Below, in pieces: positions 39,333 to 48,219 of a stretch of 64,000 nt of DNA (the stretch's first letter is position 1; every line of letters begins with the position of its first letter). The notes below the pieces were generated by a model. It was given only the letters and a program-made list of their open reading frames with translations, was not told the DNA's origin and made no database searches. This DNA comes from Curtobacterium caseinilyticum (GTDB lineage Bacteria > Actinomycetota > Actinomycetes > Actinomycetales > Microbacteriaceae): assembly GCF_030363035.1 (NCBI RefSeq), contig NZ_JAUCMN010000003.1:1-64000 (forward strand), read 5' to 3'. Made by a program: the position numbers and the translations under genes.

Positions 39333-40904
39333 TCAGTTGCGCTGCGCTGCGGCGAGCAGGTCGGGACCGTGCCGGTCGAACAGCCGACCGCCGACCACGA
39401 CGCCCACGACCAGCAGCACCGCACCGACCGCGATGCCGACCACCAGCGTCGCGACGGCCCACGGTGCCGGACCGTCGACGGCGGTGAGCACGGCGAGCCA
39501 CAGGGCCGGGACGAGCGACACGAGGATGCCCACGATCATCGTGGTCTGCGCGACCGCAGCGGTGCTGCCCGCCGCCTGGGGCTGCTGGAACGGGTGGTCG
39601 CCGGGCCGCACGGTCGGGTACGGCAGGAGCACGGACACGACGCTCGACAGCCCGAGGCCCGCCAGGAGCGCACCAGCCGCGACACCGGTCAGCACCGGGA
39701 ACGCCGTCGGGTCGCCGAACAGTGCTGCCGAGACCGCGGCCCCGGCCACGACCAACGGCAGCCCGACGACGAGCACCGGGACGAGACGACCGAGCCGGTC
39801 GCTCCAGCCAGGAGCACCGGAGGCCACGTGCAGCCAGACCGCGGTGTTGTCGTAGGAGACGTCGTTGTGCGGCAGGAACCCGGCGATGACCGCCATGAGC
39901 GGGAGCGGCACGAGTGCGGTCCAGTGCCACGGCACGCCGGCGACCCCGAGCGGGAGGACGACGATCGGCACGAACACGAGGACGAGGTACGACGTGCGGT
40001 ACCGGGGATCGCGCGCCCAGTAGGTCAGCGCACGGGCGGCGACGGCGCCGACGGGGGTGGACCCGAGGCGGTCAAACCAGCCGAGGCCCCGGTAGCGGCG
40101 GGTGGCGGTTCGACCGTCGGCGGCCTCGAGCGCACGGCCGACGAGCGCCCACCACGCCCACGCGAGGAGGGCGACGACGACCAGCGCGAGGACGAGCTTC
40201 AGGACCCCCTCGGCCACGCGGCCGCTGGCGACGTCGGCGGGCACGGCCCACGCGGCGCCCCACGGGGTCCACCCGGCGACGTCGGCGGCACGGCTGAGCT
40301 CCGCGCTGGCGGGGTCGAGCCAGTCCGACCGGAGCAGGAGCGAGACGACCGGCAACCCGAGCACGACGATCACCAGGGCGGCGAGCCACCCGGCGTCGCG
40401 CGAGCGCTGCCGCCCGACGAACACGGCACCGACCGCGCAGCCGACGCGGACGAGCAGCGCGCAGGTCGCCACGCCGAGCAGTCCCGCGACCACCGCGAGC
40501 ACCGCGGTGCCGCCGCTGCGCGACCACGCACCGACCTGCCCGACGGCGACGATCGCAGCTGCGACCACCGGCACGCCGACGAGACCCGCGAGACCGAGCC
40601 CGACCGCGAGTCGACGCCGGTCGATCCCGAACACCGCGAACCGTCGCGGGTCGAGCTGGTCGCTGCGGCCGACGACGAGCGGCACCAGGGTGAACGCGAC
40701 CGAGACGAACGTGCCGACGGGGACCGCGATCGAGCGGGCCACCTCGACCGGGGCCGAGCGGAGGGCGAGCAGCTCGCCGGCCACGAACAGCGCGGCGGCC
40801 AGGCCGAGCAGGCTGCCGACCACGACGGCCACCGACCGTCGGGCACCCCCGCGGACCTCGCCCGCGAGCAGGTCGACCCTCAGTCGGAGAAGCTGTGCAA
40901 CCAT
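39333..40904 (-). CDS. large ABC transporter permease
   Basis: 523 residues with about twelve hydrophobic segments. It begins VAQLLRLRVDLLAGEVRGGA after the initiator and ends VGGRLFDRHGPDLLAAAQRN. The FLPHNDVSYDNTAVWLHVASG stretch in the middle is characteristic of a family of actinobacterial ABC exporter permeases lacking a characterised substrate. Its start overlaps the ATPase gene by 25 bp, so the two are translated together. Confidence 0.85.
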   Translation of the reverse strand: MVAQLLRLRVDLLAGEVRGGARRSVAVVVGSLLGLAAALFVAGELLALRSAPVEVARSIAVPVGTFVSVAFTLVPLVVGRSDQLDPRRFAVFGIDRRRLAVGLGLAGLVGVPVVAAAIVAVGQVGAWSRSGGTAVLAVVAGLLGVATCALLVRVGCAVGAVFVGRQRSRDAGWLAALVIVVLGLPVVSLLLRSDWLDPASAELSRAADVAGWTPWGAAWAVPADVASGRVAEGVLKLVLALVVVALLAWAWWALVGRALEAADGRTATRRYRGLGWFDRLGSTPVGAVAARALTYWARDPRYRTSYLVLVFVPIVVLPLGVAGVPWHWTALVPLPLMAVIAGFLPHNDVSYDNTAVWLHVASGAPGWSDRLGRLVPVLVVGLPLVVAGAAVSAALFGDPTAFPVLTGVAAGALLAGLGLSSVVSVLLPYPTVRPGDHPFQQPQAAGSTAAVAQTTMIVGILVSLVPALWLAVLTAVDGPAPWAVATLVVGIAVGAVLLVVGVVVGGRLFDRHGPDLLAAAQRN

Positions 40905-42082
40905 TCCATGCTCTCTGCCACGACGCGGCCGCCCGCGAGTTCGACGAACTTGTCCTCGAGGCTCCGGCGCCCGCGGACCTGCGCCATCGTGCCGGACGCG
41001 AGGACCTTGCCGCCGACGATGATCGCGACCGAGTCGCAGGTGCGCTGGACGAGCTCCATGGAGTGGCTGGAGAGCACCACCGTCCCGCCGCCGCGCGTGT
41101 ACCGACGGAGGATCTCGGTGATCGTCGCCGCGCTCACCGGGTCGACGGACTCGAAGGGTTCGTCGAGCACGAGCACGCGGGGCGAGTGGATGAGGGTCGC
41201 GGCGAGGGCGATCTTCTTCGCCATGCCGACCGAGTAGTCGGCGACCTGGCGACCGAGGGCCTCGCCCAGTCCGAAGGCCTCGGCGAGGTCGGCACTGCGC
41301 TTCCGGGCGGTCGCGCCGTCCAGCCCGCGGAGGGTCGCCGAGTAGTGCAGCAGCTGGCCACCGGTCAGGCGGTCGAAGAGCCGCAGGCGGTCGGGCAGGA
41401 CGCCGAGGGCGCGCTTGGCGGCGGTCGGGTCGGACCACACGTCGTGGTCGAGCACCGTCACGGAGCCCGCGTCGGGACGCAGCAGCCCGGTGATCATCGA
41501 CAGGGTCGTGGTCTTGCCGGCGCCGTTCGGACCGACGACACCGAAGATCGAGCCCTGGCGGATCTCGAGGTCGACCTCGTCGGCGGCGAGGGTCTGGCCG
41601 TAGCGCTTCACGAGGCCGCTCGCGCGGAGCACCACCGGCTGCTGCGGCTGTGCGGCCTGCGCGGCGGCGGCGGTGGCGGTGGGCTTGCGCTTCGGGGTGC
41701 GCTTCCCACCGGTCGGGGCGGCGGCTGGGTCACCAGCGACGCCGGCGGTGGTGGCCGGGTCGCCGCTGGAGCTGCGGTCGACGGACCCTCCAGGCTCGTG
41801 CCGGTCGCCTGGGTCCTCGGCGGTGTCGCTCGGCGCCGGCGCGGTGGAGCCGGGGCCGGTCGGCCGCGAGGCCCGTCCCTTGCCCTTGCCCTTGCGCGGC
41901 GTCCGGACGACCGCGGCGGCGCTCGCCGTCTCGTCGTCCGTCACCTGGTCACCACTGGAGGCGTCGCGCGCATCCCCGTCCCCCTGGTCGTCGTCGGCTT
42001 CGTCCCCGGACGGGTCGTCCGCCTCGGTCAGCCAGGCGGCGTCGGACGTCGCGTACACGTCGTCGTCATCAGCTGCAGCCAC
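40880..42082 (-). CDS. ABC transporter ATP-binding protein with long disordered N-terminus
   Basis: 400 residues with GTG start. Residues 1-148 are acidic then Lys/Pro/Ala-rich and lack predicted structure (DDDDVYATSDAAWLTEADD early, RTPRKGKGKGRASRP midway). The ABC domain starts near 151: Walker A GPNGAGKTT (184-192), signature YSVGMAKKIALAATL and Walker B VLVLDEPFESVDPVS. The conserved C-loop is replaced by YSVGM instead of LSGGQ, as in several ABC-2 exporters. A TACGGT box 6 nt upstream supports the GTG. Partner of the 25-bp overlapping permease. Confidence 0.9.
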   Translation of the reverse strand: MAAADDDDVYATSDAAWLTEADDPSGDEADDDQGDGDARDASSGDQVTDDETASAAAVVRTPRKGKGKGRASRPTGPGSTAPAPSDTAEDPGDRHEPGGSVDRSSSGDPATTAGVAGDPAAAPTGGKRTPKRKPTATAAAAQAAQPQQPVVLRASGLVKRYGQTLAADEVDLEIRQGSIFGVVGPNGAGKTTTLSMITGLLRPDAGSVTVLDHDVWSDPTAAKRALGVLPDRLRLFDRLTGGQLLHYSATLRGLDGATARKRSADLAEAFGLGEALGRQVADYSVGMAKKIALAATLIHSPRVLVLDEPFESVDPVSAATITEILRRYTRGGGTVVLSSHSMELVQRTCDSVAIIVGGKVLASGTMAQVRGRRSLEDKFVELAGGRVVAESMEWLHSFSD

Positions 42083-42383
42083 CGCCCCACCGTACCAACG
42101 CGTTCCGGACGTCCGGGACCGGCCGTCGACAGGGTCACGAAATGAGTACGAAGCGCGCAGCACCGTACCCCGGAGCACGCTCGTTCCGTATCATTCACCA
42201 GGACACGACGGAGTGTTCACCACTCGGAAACCTGCTCGGACGGGCGATCCGTGGCCGTTCGTCCCCCTGCATCCGTGTACGGGAAACGCGCGCTCACGGC
42301 GGACTCGCACCCGGTGCGAGCACACTCGACGAGGCCCGCCCGTGCCCCACGCGGCGCGCGGGCGGACACCAGAAGGGACCAGC
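42083..42383. other. divergent intergenic region before the glycopolymer genes
   Basis: 301 bp without a gene. The left edge holds the ABC ATPase promoter. TATCAT at 42189-42194 is a possible -10 for the plus-strand nucleotidyltransferase, which would leave a leader of about 180 nt. That leader contains a small hairpin (42304-42320, arms CTCGCACC/GGTGCGAG). The AAGGGA ribosome site is near 42373. Confidence 0.45.
42089..42094 (-). promoter_or_regulatory. -10 box of leaderless ABC ATPase transcript
   Basis: TACGGT, 6 nt (GGGGCG) before the GTG at 42082. This spacing is the main reason for preferring that start over an in-frame ATG further upstream. Confidence 0.6.
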
Positions 42384-43079
42384 ATGACCACGCAGATCGT
42401 CATCCTCGCAGCGGGGATGGGCAGCCGGCTCGGCCGCAGCCTGCCGAAGCCGCTGACCGAACTCAGCAACGGCCGCACCATCATGCAGCAGCAGTTCGAC
42501 AACATCCGCGCGGCGTTCGGCTCGAGCGCGCGCGTCACGATCGTCGTCGGCTACAAGTCGGAGTACATCGTCGAGGCCTTCCCCGAGGCGAACTTCGTCT
42601 ACAACGAGTCCTACGACTCCACGAACACCTCGAAGAGCCTGCTGCGTGCACTCAAGGCGACCGGCAAGAGCGGCGTCCTCTGGATGAACGGCGACGTGGT
42701 CTTCGACCCGCGCGCCCTCGTCCGCGCCGCGGACATGATGGACCAGGACCGGTCGTTCGTCAGCGTCAACACCGAGAAGGTCTCCGACGAGGAGGTCAAG
42801 TACACCGTCGACGCGCAGGGCTGCATCAAGGAGCTGTCGAAGCGCGTCGTCGGCGGACTCGGCGAGGCCGTCGGCATCAACTACGTCTCCTCGCAGGACA
42901 AGCAGGCGCTCATCCGCCAGCTCGGGCGGGTGGACGACCAGGAGTACTTCGAGGGTGGCATCGAGGCTGCCATCGCCGAGGACGGGCTACGCTGGTCGCC
43001 GATCGACATCTCCGACCTGTACGCGGTCGAGATCGACTTCGCCGAGGACCTCGAACGCGCGAACGACCTGTTCGCCTGA
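42384..43079 (+). CDS. sugar/alcohol-phosphate nucleotidyltransferase
   Basis: 231 residues. The NTP-transferase signature reads ILAAGMGSRLGRSLPKPLTEL at the N-terminus (Gly-rich loop plus Lys); VLWMNGDVVFDP contains the metal-binding Asp, and WSPIDISDLYAVEIDFAEDL closes the domain. Relatives make CDP-alcohols (CDP-choline, CDP-inositol) or NDP-sugars. The CDP-alcohol phosphotransferase 5 kb away makes a CDP-activated polyol product attractive, but that is inference. First gene of a plus-strand run with the TagGH-like exporter. Confidence 0.88.
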   Translation: MTTQIVILAAGMGSRLGRSLPKPLTELSNGRTIMQQQFDNIRAAFGSSARVTIVVGYKSEYIVEAFPEANFVYNESYDSTNTSKSLLRALKATGKSGVLWMNGDVVFDPRALVRAADMMDQDRSFVSVNTEKVSDEEVKYTVDAQGCIKELSKRVVGGLGEAVGINYVSSQDKQALIRQLGRVDDQEYFEGGIEAAIAEDGLRWSPIDISDLYAVEIDFAEDLERANDLFA

Positions 43080-43122
43080 TCCCTGCAGGGAGTCCCTCGG
43101 CGGTTCCGGCCGGAGGGAAGCA

Positions 43123-43947
43123 GTGACCACAGCGAGTGCGCCGACCGCGCCCGTGTCGACCGCCCCGGCGTCCTCGCGGAGCGCGGTCCGTCGGTACCGG
43201 CACGCGCTCTGGTTGCTGACGATGCGCGACCTGCGTGTGCGGTACTCGACGTCGGCGCTCGGCTACGTCTGGTCGATCCTCGACCCGCTCGTGATGTCTG
43301 CCATCTACTGGTTCGTCTTCACGCAGGTGTTCCACCGCGGATCCGTCGGTGAGGAACCGTACATCGTCTTCCTCCTGTCGGCGCTGCTGCCGTGGATGTG
43401 GTTCACCGGAGCGGTCTCCGACTCGACGCGGGCGTTCATCAAGGAGACCAAGCTCATCCGGTCGACGACGATCCCGCGGAGCATCTGGGTCGCCCGGGTC
43501 AACGCCTCGAAGGGCATCGAGTTCCTGCTCAGCCTGCCGGTGCTCGCCGTGTTCGCGGTCGCGACCGGCGCACGGGTGCACTGGGAGCTCGCGCTCTACC
43601 CCCTGGCGATCGTGCTCCAGTGCGCGCTCGTGTACGGCCTCGGACTGATCGTCGCGCCGCTCGTCGTGTTCTTCCGCGACCTCGAGCGCGCGGTCAAGCT
43701 CGTGCTCCGCTTCCTCTTCTACGCGTCGCCGATCATCTACGGCACGCAAGCGCTGCCCGACCAGCTGCACGACCTCGCCGCGCTGAACCCCCTGAGCGGG
43801 ATCTTCGGCATCTACCGGTCCGCGTTCTTCCCGGGGCAGCTCGACTGGTTCGAGGTCGCCGTGTCCGTCGTCGTGACCGCCGTGGTGCTCGTCGTGGGGC
43901 TCGTCGTGTTCCGCCGGAGCGAGCACCGCGTGCTGAAGGAGCTGTGA
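43123..43947 (+). CDS. polysaccharide/teichoic acid ABC export permease (TagG/Wzm-like)
   Basis: 274 residues with GTG start behind GGAGGG. Six membrane helices; typical sequence includes YRHALWLLTMRDLRVRYSTS, LGYVWSILDPLVMSAIYWFVF and the FFRDLERAVKLVLRFLFYASP segment seen in TagG/RfbA permeases. It flips an undecaprenyl-linked glycopolymer across the membrane. Stop and next start overlap (TGATG). Confidence 0.94.
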   Translation: MTTASAPTAPVSTAPASSRSAVRRYRHALWLLTMRDLRVRYSTSALGYVWSILDPLVMSAIYWFVFTQVFHRGSVGEEPYIVFLLSALLPWMWFTGAVSDSTRAFIKETKLIRSTTIPRSIWVARVNASKGIEFLLSLPVLAVFAVATGARVHWELALYPLAIVLQCALVYGLGLIVAPLVVFFRDLERAVKLVLRFLFYASPIIYGTQALPDQLHDLAALNPLSGIFGIYRSAFFPGQLDWFEVAVSVVVTAVVLVVGLVVFRRSEHRVLKEL

Positions 43948-44717
43948 TGACCGCCACCGACCGGTCCGCGCGTCCGTCGACCGTCGCGCCCGTGATCTCC
44001 GTCCGTGACGCCGGCATCCGGTTCAAGCGGAACCGCCGGGCGAGCCGGAGCTTCAAGGACCTGTTCGCGGGCAGCAACCGCCGCAAGCGCGCGGACGAGT
44101 TCTGGGCGCTCCGGAACGTGTCGTTCGACGTCCGTCCGGGCGAAGCCATCGGCGTCGTCGGTCGCAACGGGCAGGGCAAGTCGACGCTCCTCAAGCTGGT
44201 CGCGCAGGTGATGCTGCCGGACGAGGGCCGGGTGCAGGTGAACGCCGGCGTCGCGCCGCTCATCGAGATCACCGGTGGGTTCGTGGGCGACCTGTCGGTG
44301 CGCGACAACGTGTACCTGACCGCCGGCCTGCACGGCATGTCGCGCGCTGAGATCCGCGGCGCCTTCGACGAGATCATCGACTTTGCGGAGATCGGCGACT
44401 TCGTCGACACCCCCTACAAGCACCTGTCCAGCGGCATGAAGGTGCGCATCGCCTTCGCGGTGATCTCGCGCCTCGACGAGCCGGTGATCCTGGTCGACGA
44501 GGTCCTGGCGGTCGGCGACAAGAGCTTCCGCGAGAAGTGCTACAAGCGCATCGAGGAGCTCCTCGCCGGTGGGCGCACGCTCTTCTTCGTCTCGCACAGC
44601 GACAAGGACCTGCGGCGGTTCTGCGACCGCGGGCTGTACCTGGACAAGGGACGCCTGCAGCTCGACGACACCATCGACGCCGCGCTGGCACGGTACGCAG
44701 CCGACCACGGCGCCTGA
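43947..44717 (+). CDS. polysaccharide/teichoic acid ABC export ATPase (TagH/Wzt-like)
   Basis: 256 residues. Walker A VGRNGQGKST (71-80), the TagH-type APLIEITGGFVGDLSVRDNV stretch, signature LSSGMKVRIAFA and Walker B PVILVDEVLAVGD. There is no carbohydrate-binding C-terminal extension as in some Wzt proteins, so export probably does not depend on a modified chain end. Coupled to the permease gene by overlap. Confidence 0.95.
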   Translation: MTATDRSARPSTVAPVISVRDAGIRFKRNRRASRSFKDLFAGSNRRKRADEFWALRNVSFDVRPGEAIGVVGRNGQGKSTLLKLVAQVMLPDEGRVQVNAGVAPLIEITGGFVGDLSVRDNVYLTAGLHGMSRAEIRGAFDEIIDFAEIGDFVDTPYKHLSSGMKVRIAFAVISRLDEPVILVDEVLAVGDKSFREKCYKRIEELLAGGRTLFFVSHSDKDLRRFCDRGLYLDKGRLQLDDTIDAALARYAADHGA

Positions 44718-44812
44718 GCGACCCTCCTCCACACCCGGGAGCGCATCCGCCCTCCTCCACAGGACGGCCCCGCCACCGGGTCCCCGGGCCGCCCGACGTC
44801 GGCCCCTCCCCC

Positions 44813-44818
44813 TAGCGT
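44813..44818 (+). promoter_or_regulatory. -10 box of leaderless small-protein transcript
   Basis: TAGCGT, 7 nt before the ATG at 44826. It favours this start over a GTG at 44817 that overlaps the box. Confidence 0.55.
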
Positions 44819-44825
44819 GACCGGC

Positions 44826-45137
44826 ATGCACCACCCACCCACGGCCTACCCAGTCCCGTTCACCGTCGACCGATCCCGGGCACCACGTCGCTACGACCTG
44901 ACGAACACCGGTCCCGAACCACTCCACGCGATCTCGCTCACGCACCTCGGCAGCGGCTACTGCCCGCCGCTGGCGGTCAACCAGCTCGACCCGGGGCGGT
45001 CGCTGTCCATCGCGGTCTTCGGCGCGGACCCGGAGCAGACCGGGATCGTCGTCGTCCGCTGGCGGCGGCCGGACCGGTCCGAGTACCTCTGGCGGATGTC
45101 GCTCGTCGGCGACCGCCTGGTCGGGCTCGCCTCGTGA
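44826..45137 (+). CDS. small unidentified protein
   Basis: 103 residues, not recognised. It looks like a compact beta domain: YDLTNTGPEPLHAISLTHLG, then an LDPGRSLSIAVFGADPEQTG stretch and IVVVRWRRPDRSEYLWRMSL. No signal peptide. An immunoglobulin-like or carbohydrate-binding fold would fit the strand pattern, but this is a guess. It sits at the end of the glycopolymer export genes, with its own promoter, and its stop codon forms part of a hairpin shared with the convergent gene. Confidence 0.75.
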   Translation: MHHPPTAYPVPFTVDRSRAPRRYDLTNTGPEPLHAISLTHLGSGYCPPLAVNQLDPGRSLSIAVFGADPEQTGIVVVRWRRPDRSEYLWRMSLVGDRLVGLAS

Positions 45138-45154
45138 CCGGCCGCGCCCGGTCA
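45135..45154. terminator. hairpin built from both convergent stop codons
   Basis: TGACCGG (45135-45141) pairs with CCGGTCA (45148-45154) around CCGCGC. The plus-strand stop TGA and the complement of the minus-strand stop are the outer base pairs. Confidence 0.7.
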
Positions 45155-46384
45155 GTGCTCGCCGCGCTCCGCGGCGACCTCGTCCCAGCGGGCCAGCAGC
45201 CGCTCGACCGCGGCGTGCAGTCGGGCCGTGGCGGCGCCGGGGGTGGTGTCGCCGAAGTACCGCTGCACCCAGTGCCGCAGCTTGGCGAGCTCCTCGGCGT
45301 CGTTGGCCGCGGCGTCGACCCGCGCCACGACGTCGACCGCGTCGTCGGCGAGCAGCCAGTTCGCGTCGCCCAGGTAGCCACGCTCGTCGACGTCGGCGTC
45401 GGGCGACACCGGCCGGGTCACGACGAGGGGCTTCCCCACTGCCAACCGGTCGTAGATCATCGCGCTGATGTCGGTGATGGCGACGTCGGCGTCCGCCAGC
45501 TGCCAGCCGAGCTCCGGGCCGTCGTCGTGCACGTGGTGCGCGCCCGGGTCGGCGGCGTTCGCAGCGGTGATCGCCGCGACGATGCGCTCGTGCGCGGCCC
45601 GGTACGCCGGGTCGAGCACGCCGCTCCGCGGGTGCGGGCGGTAGACGAGCCGGTGCCGGGGCGATGCGAGCAGGCGTTCCGCGATCGTCACGCCGTGCGA
45701 CGCGATCGAGCCGTAGGCCGCTGCGGCGCGGTCGCCCTCCCACGTCGGGGCGTAGAGCACGACGGTGCGGCCGTCCGCGGGGTACGGCACCGCGCCGGCG
45801 AAGTGGTCGGCCTGCGGACGGCCGATCGCGATCGTGCGGGCGTCCACGTCGTAGTCCCACAGCGCGGCGGCGAGCCGGTCCCGGGCCGCGTCCCCGGCGA
45901 TCAGGGCGTAGTCGTACGCCTTGAACTGGTTCGTGGTCATGTACATCTTGTCGCTCTCGCCGTGGTTGACGAAGACGTGCCACATGCGCCCGTACCGCAT
46001 CATCTGGAAGTTGCGGGCGTTCTGGTTGACGTACAGGACGATCTTGGGCGCCTGCTCCTCGACGAACCGCTCGAGGTCGACCACCTGGCGCGCGTAGACG
46101 ACGGGCACGGGCGACTCGTCGAGCAGCGTGGTCATGGTCCCGGGGCTTCGCGAGACGATCGCCACCGGGTGCTGGGTGGCGAGTTCGGCGAGGGGCGCGT
46201 ACCACTGGCGCACCTGGTACATGTTCACCGGGCCGTCCGCGAAGTACACCGCGATCTCGACCGAGCGAGGGGCGAGCGGCGGCACGCCGGGCAACCGTCG
46301 GGCCAGGTCACGTCGACTCCGACGCGACACCAGCAGGCGGCGGGCGAGGCGGATCGCGGTCCGGACGTCCTTGGTGATCGGCAT
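45152..46384 (-). CDS. CDP-glycerol glycerophosphotransferase-like protein
   Basis: 410 residues. The TagB/TagF-type core contains VNHGESDKMYMTTNQFKAYD (His-Gly and downstream Lys), VVLYAPTWEGDR and YRPHPRSG (catalytic-type His-Pro). The DVAITDISAMIYDRLAVGKP segment binds the nucleotide. Enzymes of this family polymerise or prime glycerol-phosphate chains of teichoic acids. The acceptor and exact polyol here are unknown. ATG behind a GAGGA site; last gene of the minus-strand arm of the locus. Confidence 0.92.
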   Translation of the reverse strand: MPITKDVRTAIRLARRLLVSRRSRRDLARRLPGVPPLAPRSVEIAVYFADGPVNMYQVRQWYAPLAELATQHPVAIVSRSPGTMTTLLDESPVPVVYARQVVDLERFVEEQAPKIVLYVNQNARNFQMMRYGRMWHVFVNHGESDKMYMTTNQFKAYDYALIAGDAARDRLAAALWDYDVDARTIAIGRPQADHFAGAVPYPADGRTVVLYAPTWEGDRAAAAYGSIASHGVTIAERLLASPRHRLVYRPHPRSGVLDPAYRAAHERIVAAITAANAADPGAHHVHDDGPELGWQLADADVAITDISAMIYDRLAVGKPLVVTRPVSPDADVDERGYLGDANWLLADDAVDVVARVDAAANDAEELAKLRHWVQRYFGDTTPGAATARLHAAVERLLARWDEVAAERGEH

Positions 46385-46486
46385 GGTGGTCCTCAGGCTA
46401 CGGGCGGGGATCTGTGCGGTCCGAGCGGTGGGACCGCGGAGTCCGACGGGACGGGGGTCGGGATGACTGACGGCGTCACGGCCTGG

Positions 46487-47395
46487 TCAGACGACGGGTG
46501 GACGTCCGGCCAGGGACATCCGACCGATGGTCAACCAGCTCATGGGCCGGGTCGGTCCGCAGTCCGCGGTCCAGCCCTCGCGGACCCCGGCGAACCAGGT
46601 CCGCAGTCGGAGCGGGTGCCGCCACCAGCGGGCCAGCTGGATCGCTGCCCACGACCCGACGTAGAGCGGACGGAGCACCCCGGGCAGGTTGCGTCGCGCG
46701 AGGAACACCCGGTTCCTGGCGTTCAGGCGGATGTACTCCGTGTGCCGCGCAGGGTCGATCGCGGGGTGGTGGGCGACCAGCTCACCGGCGTACCAGGCTC
46801 GGCGTCCGGCGTCCCACACGCGCCACGCGAGCTCGATGCCCTCGTGCGCGTAGAAGTACGGGGCTCCCCAGCCACCGACCGCACGGTAGACGTCCGTCGG
46901 CAGGACGACGGCGCCCTCCCAGACCGAGAACACCGGCGACGAGTCCGTCGGCGACCCCTTGCGGATGCGGGGTACCCAGCGGCGGGGGTTGGCAGCGCCG
47001 GTCGGGTCGACGACGCGCGGCTGCACCAGCCCGAGCGACGGGTCGCGCTCGAACAGCGCCACGGCATCGCGCAGGAAGGTCGGCGACGGGATCGACGCGT
47101 CGTCGTCCAGGAAGAACACGAAGTCGCCCTCGACGACGTCGGCACCGGCGTTCCGTCCGGCCGGGATCCCACGGTTCTCGGGCAGTGCCAGCGCGCGGAC
47201 GCCGTCGGGCAGCCCGGTGGGCTCCCACCCGTTCCCGACGCACACGACGTCGAGCTCGACGCCCTGCTGCGCGAGCACGCTGTCGAGCCCGCGGCGGAGG
47301 TCGTCCGGCCGGGTGCCCTGCGACAGGCTCACGACGCCGATGCGCGGCCGCTCGCGGTGCGGTACGGCGTTGCGCCGAGCGGTGCCGGGCGTCAC
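46487..47395 (-). CDS. family 2 glycosyltransferase
   Basis: 302 residues with GTG start. The GT-A fold is seen in RIGVVSLSQGTRPDDLRRGL, the DxD-like FVFFLDDDASIP and the acceptor-side FYAHEGIELAWRVWDAGRRA (equivalent of the ED motif). Cytosolic, probably adding sugar to the glycopolymer repeat or its linkage unit. The GTG overlaps the stop of the CDP-alcohol transferase gene by four bases. Confidence 0.92.
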   Translation of the reverse strand: MTPGTARRNAVPHRERPRIGVVSLSQGTRPDDLRRGLDSVLAQQGVELDVVCVGNGWEPTGLPDGVRALALPENRGIPAGRNAGADVVEGDFVFFLDDDASIPSPTFLRDAVALFERDPSLGLVQPRVVDPTGAANPRRWVPRIRKGSPTDSSPVFSVWEGAVVLPTDVYRAVGGWGAPYFYAHEGIELAWRVWDAGRRAWYAGELVAHHPAIDPARHTEYIRLNARNRVFLARRNLPGVLRPLYVGSWAAIQLARWWRHPLRLRTWFAGVREGWTADCGPTRPMSWLTIGRMSLAGRPPVV

Positions 47396-48210
47396 GCGCG
47401 GACCCGCTTCGACGAGATGATGGCGACGAAGTGCCCCGCGGTCGCCAGCACGGCGAGCGGCAGCAGCGCGCCGACCAGGACCCGGTCGGCGAGCGGGTGA
47501 CCGATCACCAGCGCCACCAGGGCGAAGACGAAGGCCAGGATCGACAGCTCGACGGAGTGGTACAGGCGGTGGAACGGCAGGAACCGTGCCGCGCGTCGCA
47601 GTGTGGCGAGACGCCGGCCGGACGGCACCGTCCCGGCGTCACGACGGTCGACGAGCTTGTCGAGCCCGGCGTTCGCACGGGCGACGTGCACCATGTCGTT
47701 CAGCGCCTTGTTGAGCACGATCACCAGGCCGAGCGCGCATCCGATCGTCGTCCACATCCAGTCGCCGCCGTGGATCGGCCAGGTCGCCGCCCGGACGCCG
47801 AGCGCGATCGGGATGAGTCCCTCGGTCGTGTAGTGCCCGACCTTGTCGAGGAACACGCCCGCGGGCGACCGCGTGCCGCGCCACCGCGCGACCTCGCCGT
47901 CGGAGCAGTCCACGAGCATCTGCAGCTGCCCCAGCACGAGCGCGAGCAGCGCACCCCAGATGCCGGGGATGAGCAGCGCGCCGGCGACGCTCCACCCGAC
48001 CAGGATCATGAGCCCGGTCACCTGGTTCGCCGACACCCGCGTCTTCAGGAGCACCCAGGTCAGGTACGGCGAGACGTCGCGCAGGTACAGCGACGCCGTC
48101 CAGTGCTCGGCGTTCGCCCGCGAACGGACCTCGTCGGGCTGGGCGACCGCGCGGAGTTCGGCGATCGAGGTCGGGCGGGCGGAGCCGCGGCCGGAGGTGT
48201 CGTCGATCAA
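47392..48210 (-). CDS. CDP-alcohol phosphotransferase
   Basis: 272 residues with six likely membrane helices. The family motif D-x2-D-G-x2-A-R-x8-G-x3-D-x3-D is present from Asp101 (DCSDGEVAR) to Asp122, but the last position is His126 (FLDKVGHY). It would transfer a phospho-alcohol from a CDP donor to a lipid or polyol. The His in place of the presumed catalytic-base Asp marks a subfamily with changed mechanism or substrate. The start is TTG at 48210 with a weak ribosome site, 9 bp after the upstream stop. Confidence 0.88.
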   Translation of the reverse strand: MIDDTSGRGSARPTSIAELRAVAQPDEVRSRANAEHWTASLYLRDVSPYLTWVLLKTRVSANQVTGLMILVGWSVAGALLIPGIWGALLALVLGQLQMLVDCSDGEVARWRGTRSPAGVFLDKVGHYTTEGLIPIALGVRAATWPIHGGDWMWTTIGCALGLVIVLNKALNDMVHVARANAGLDKLVDRRDAGTVPSGRRLATLRRAARFLPFHRLYHSVELSILAFVFALVALVIGHPLADRVLVGALLPLAVLATAGHFVAIISSKRVRA

Positions 48211-48219
48211 GGGGTCAGG

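Noticed and set aside
42304..42320. Leader hairpin before the nucleotidyltransferase considered as a riboswitch
   Set aside because: It is a single short stem without conserved riboswitch motifs.
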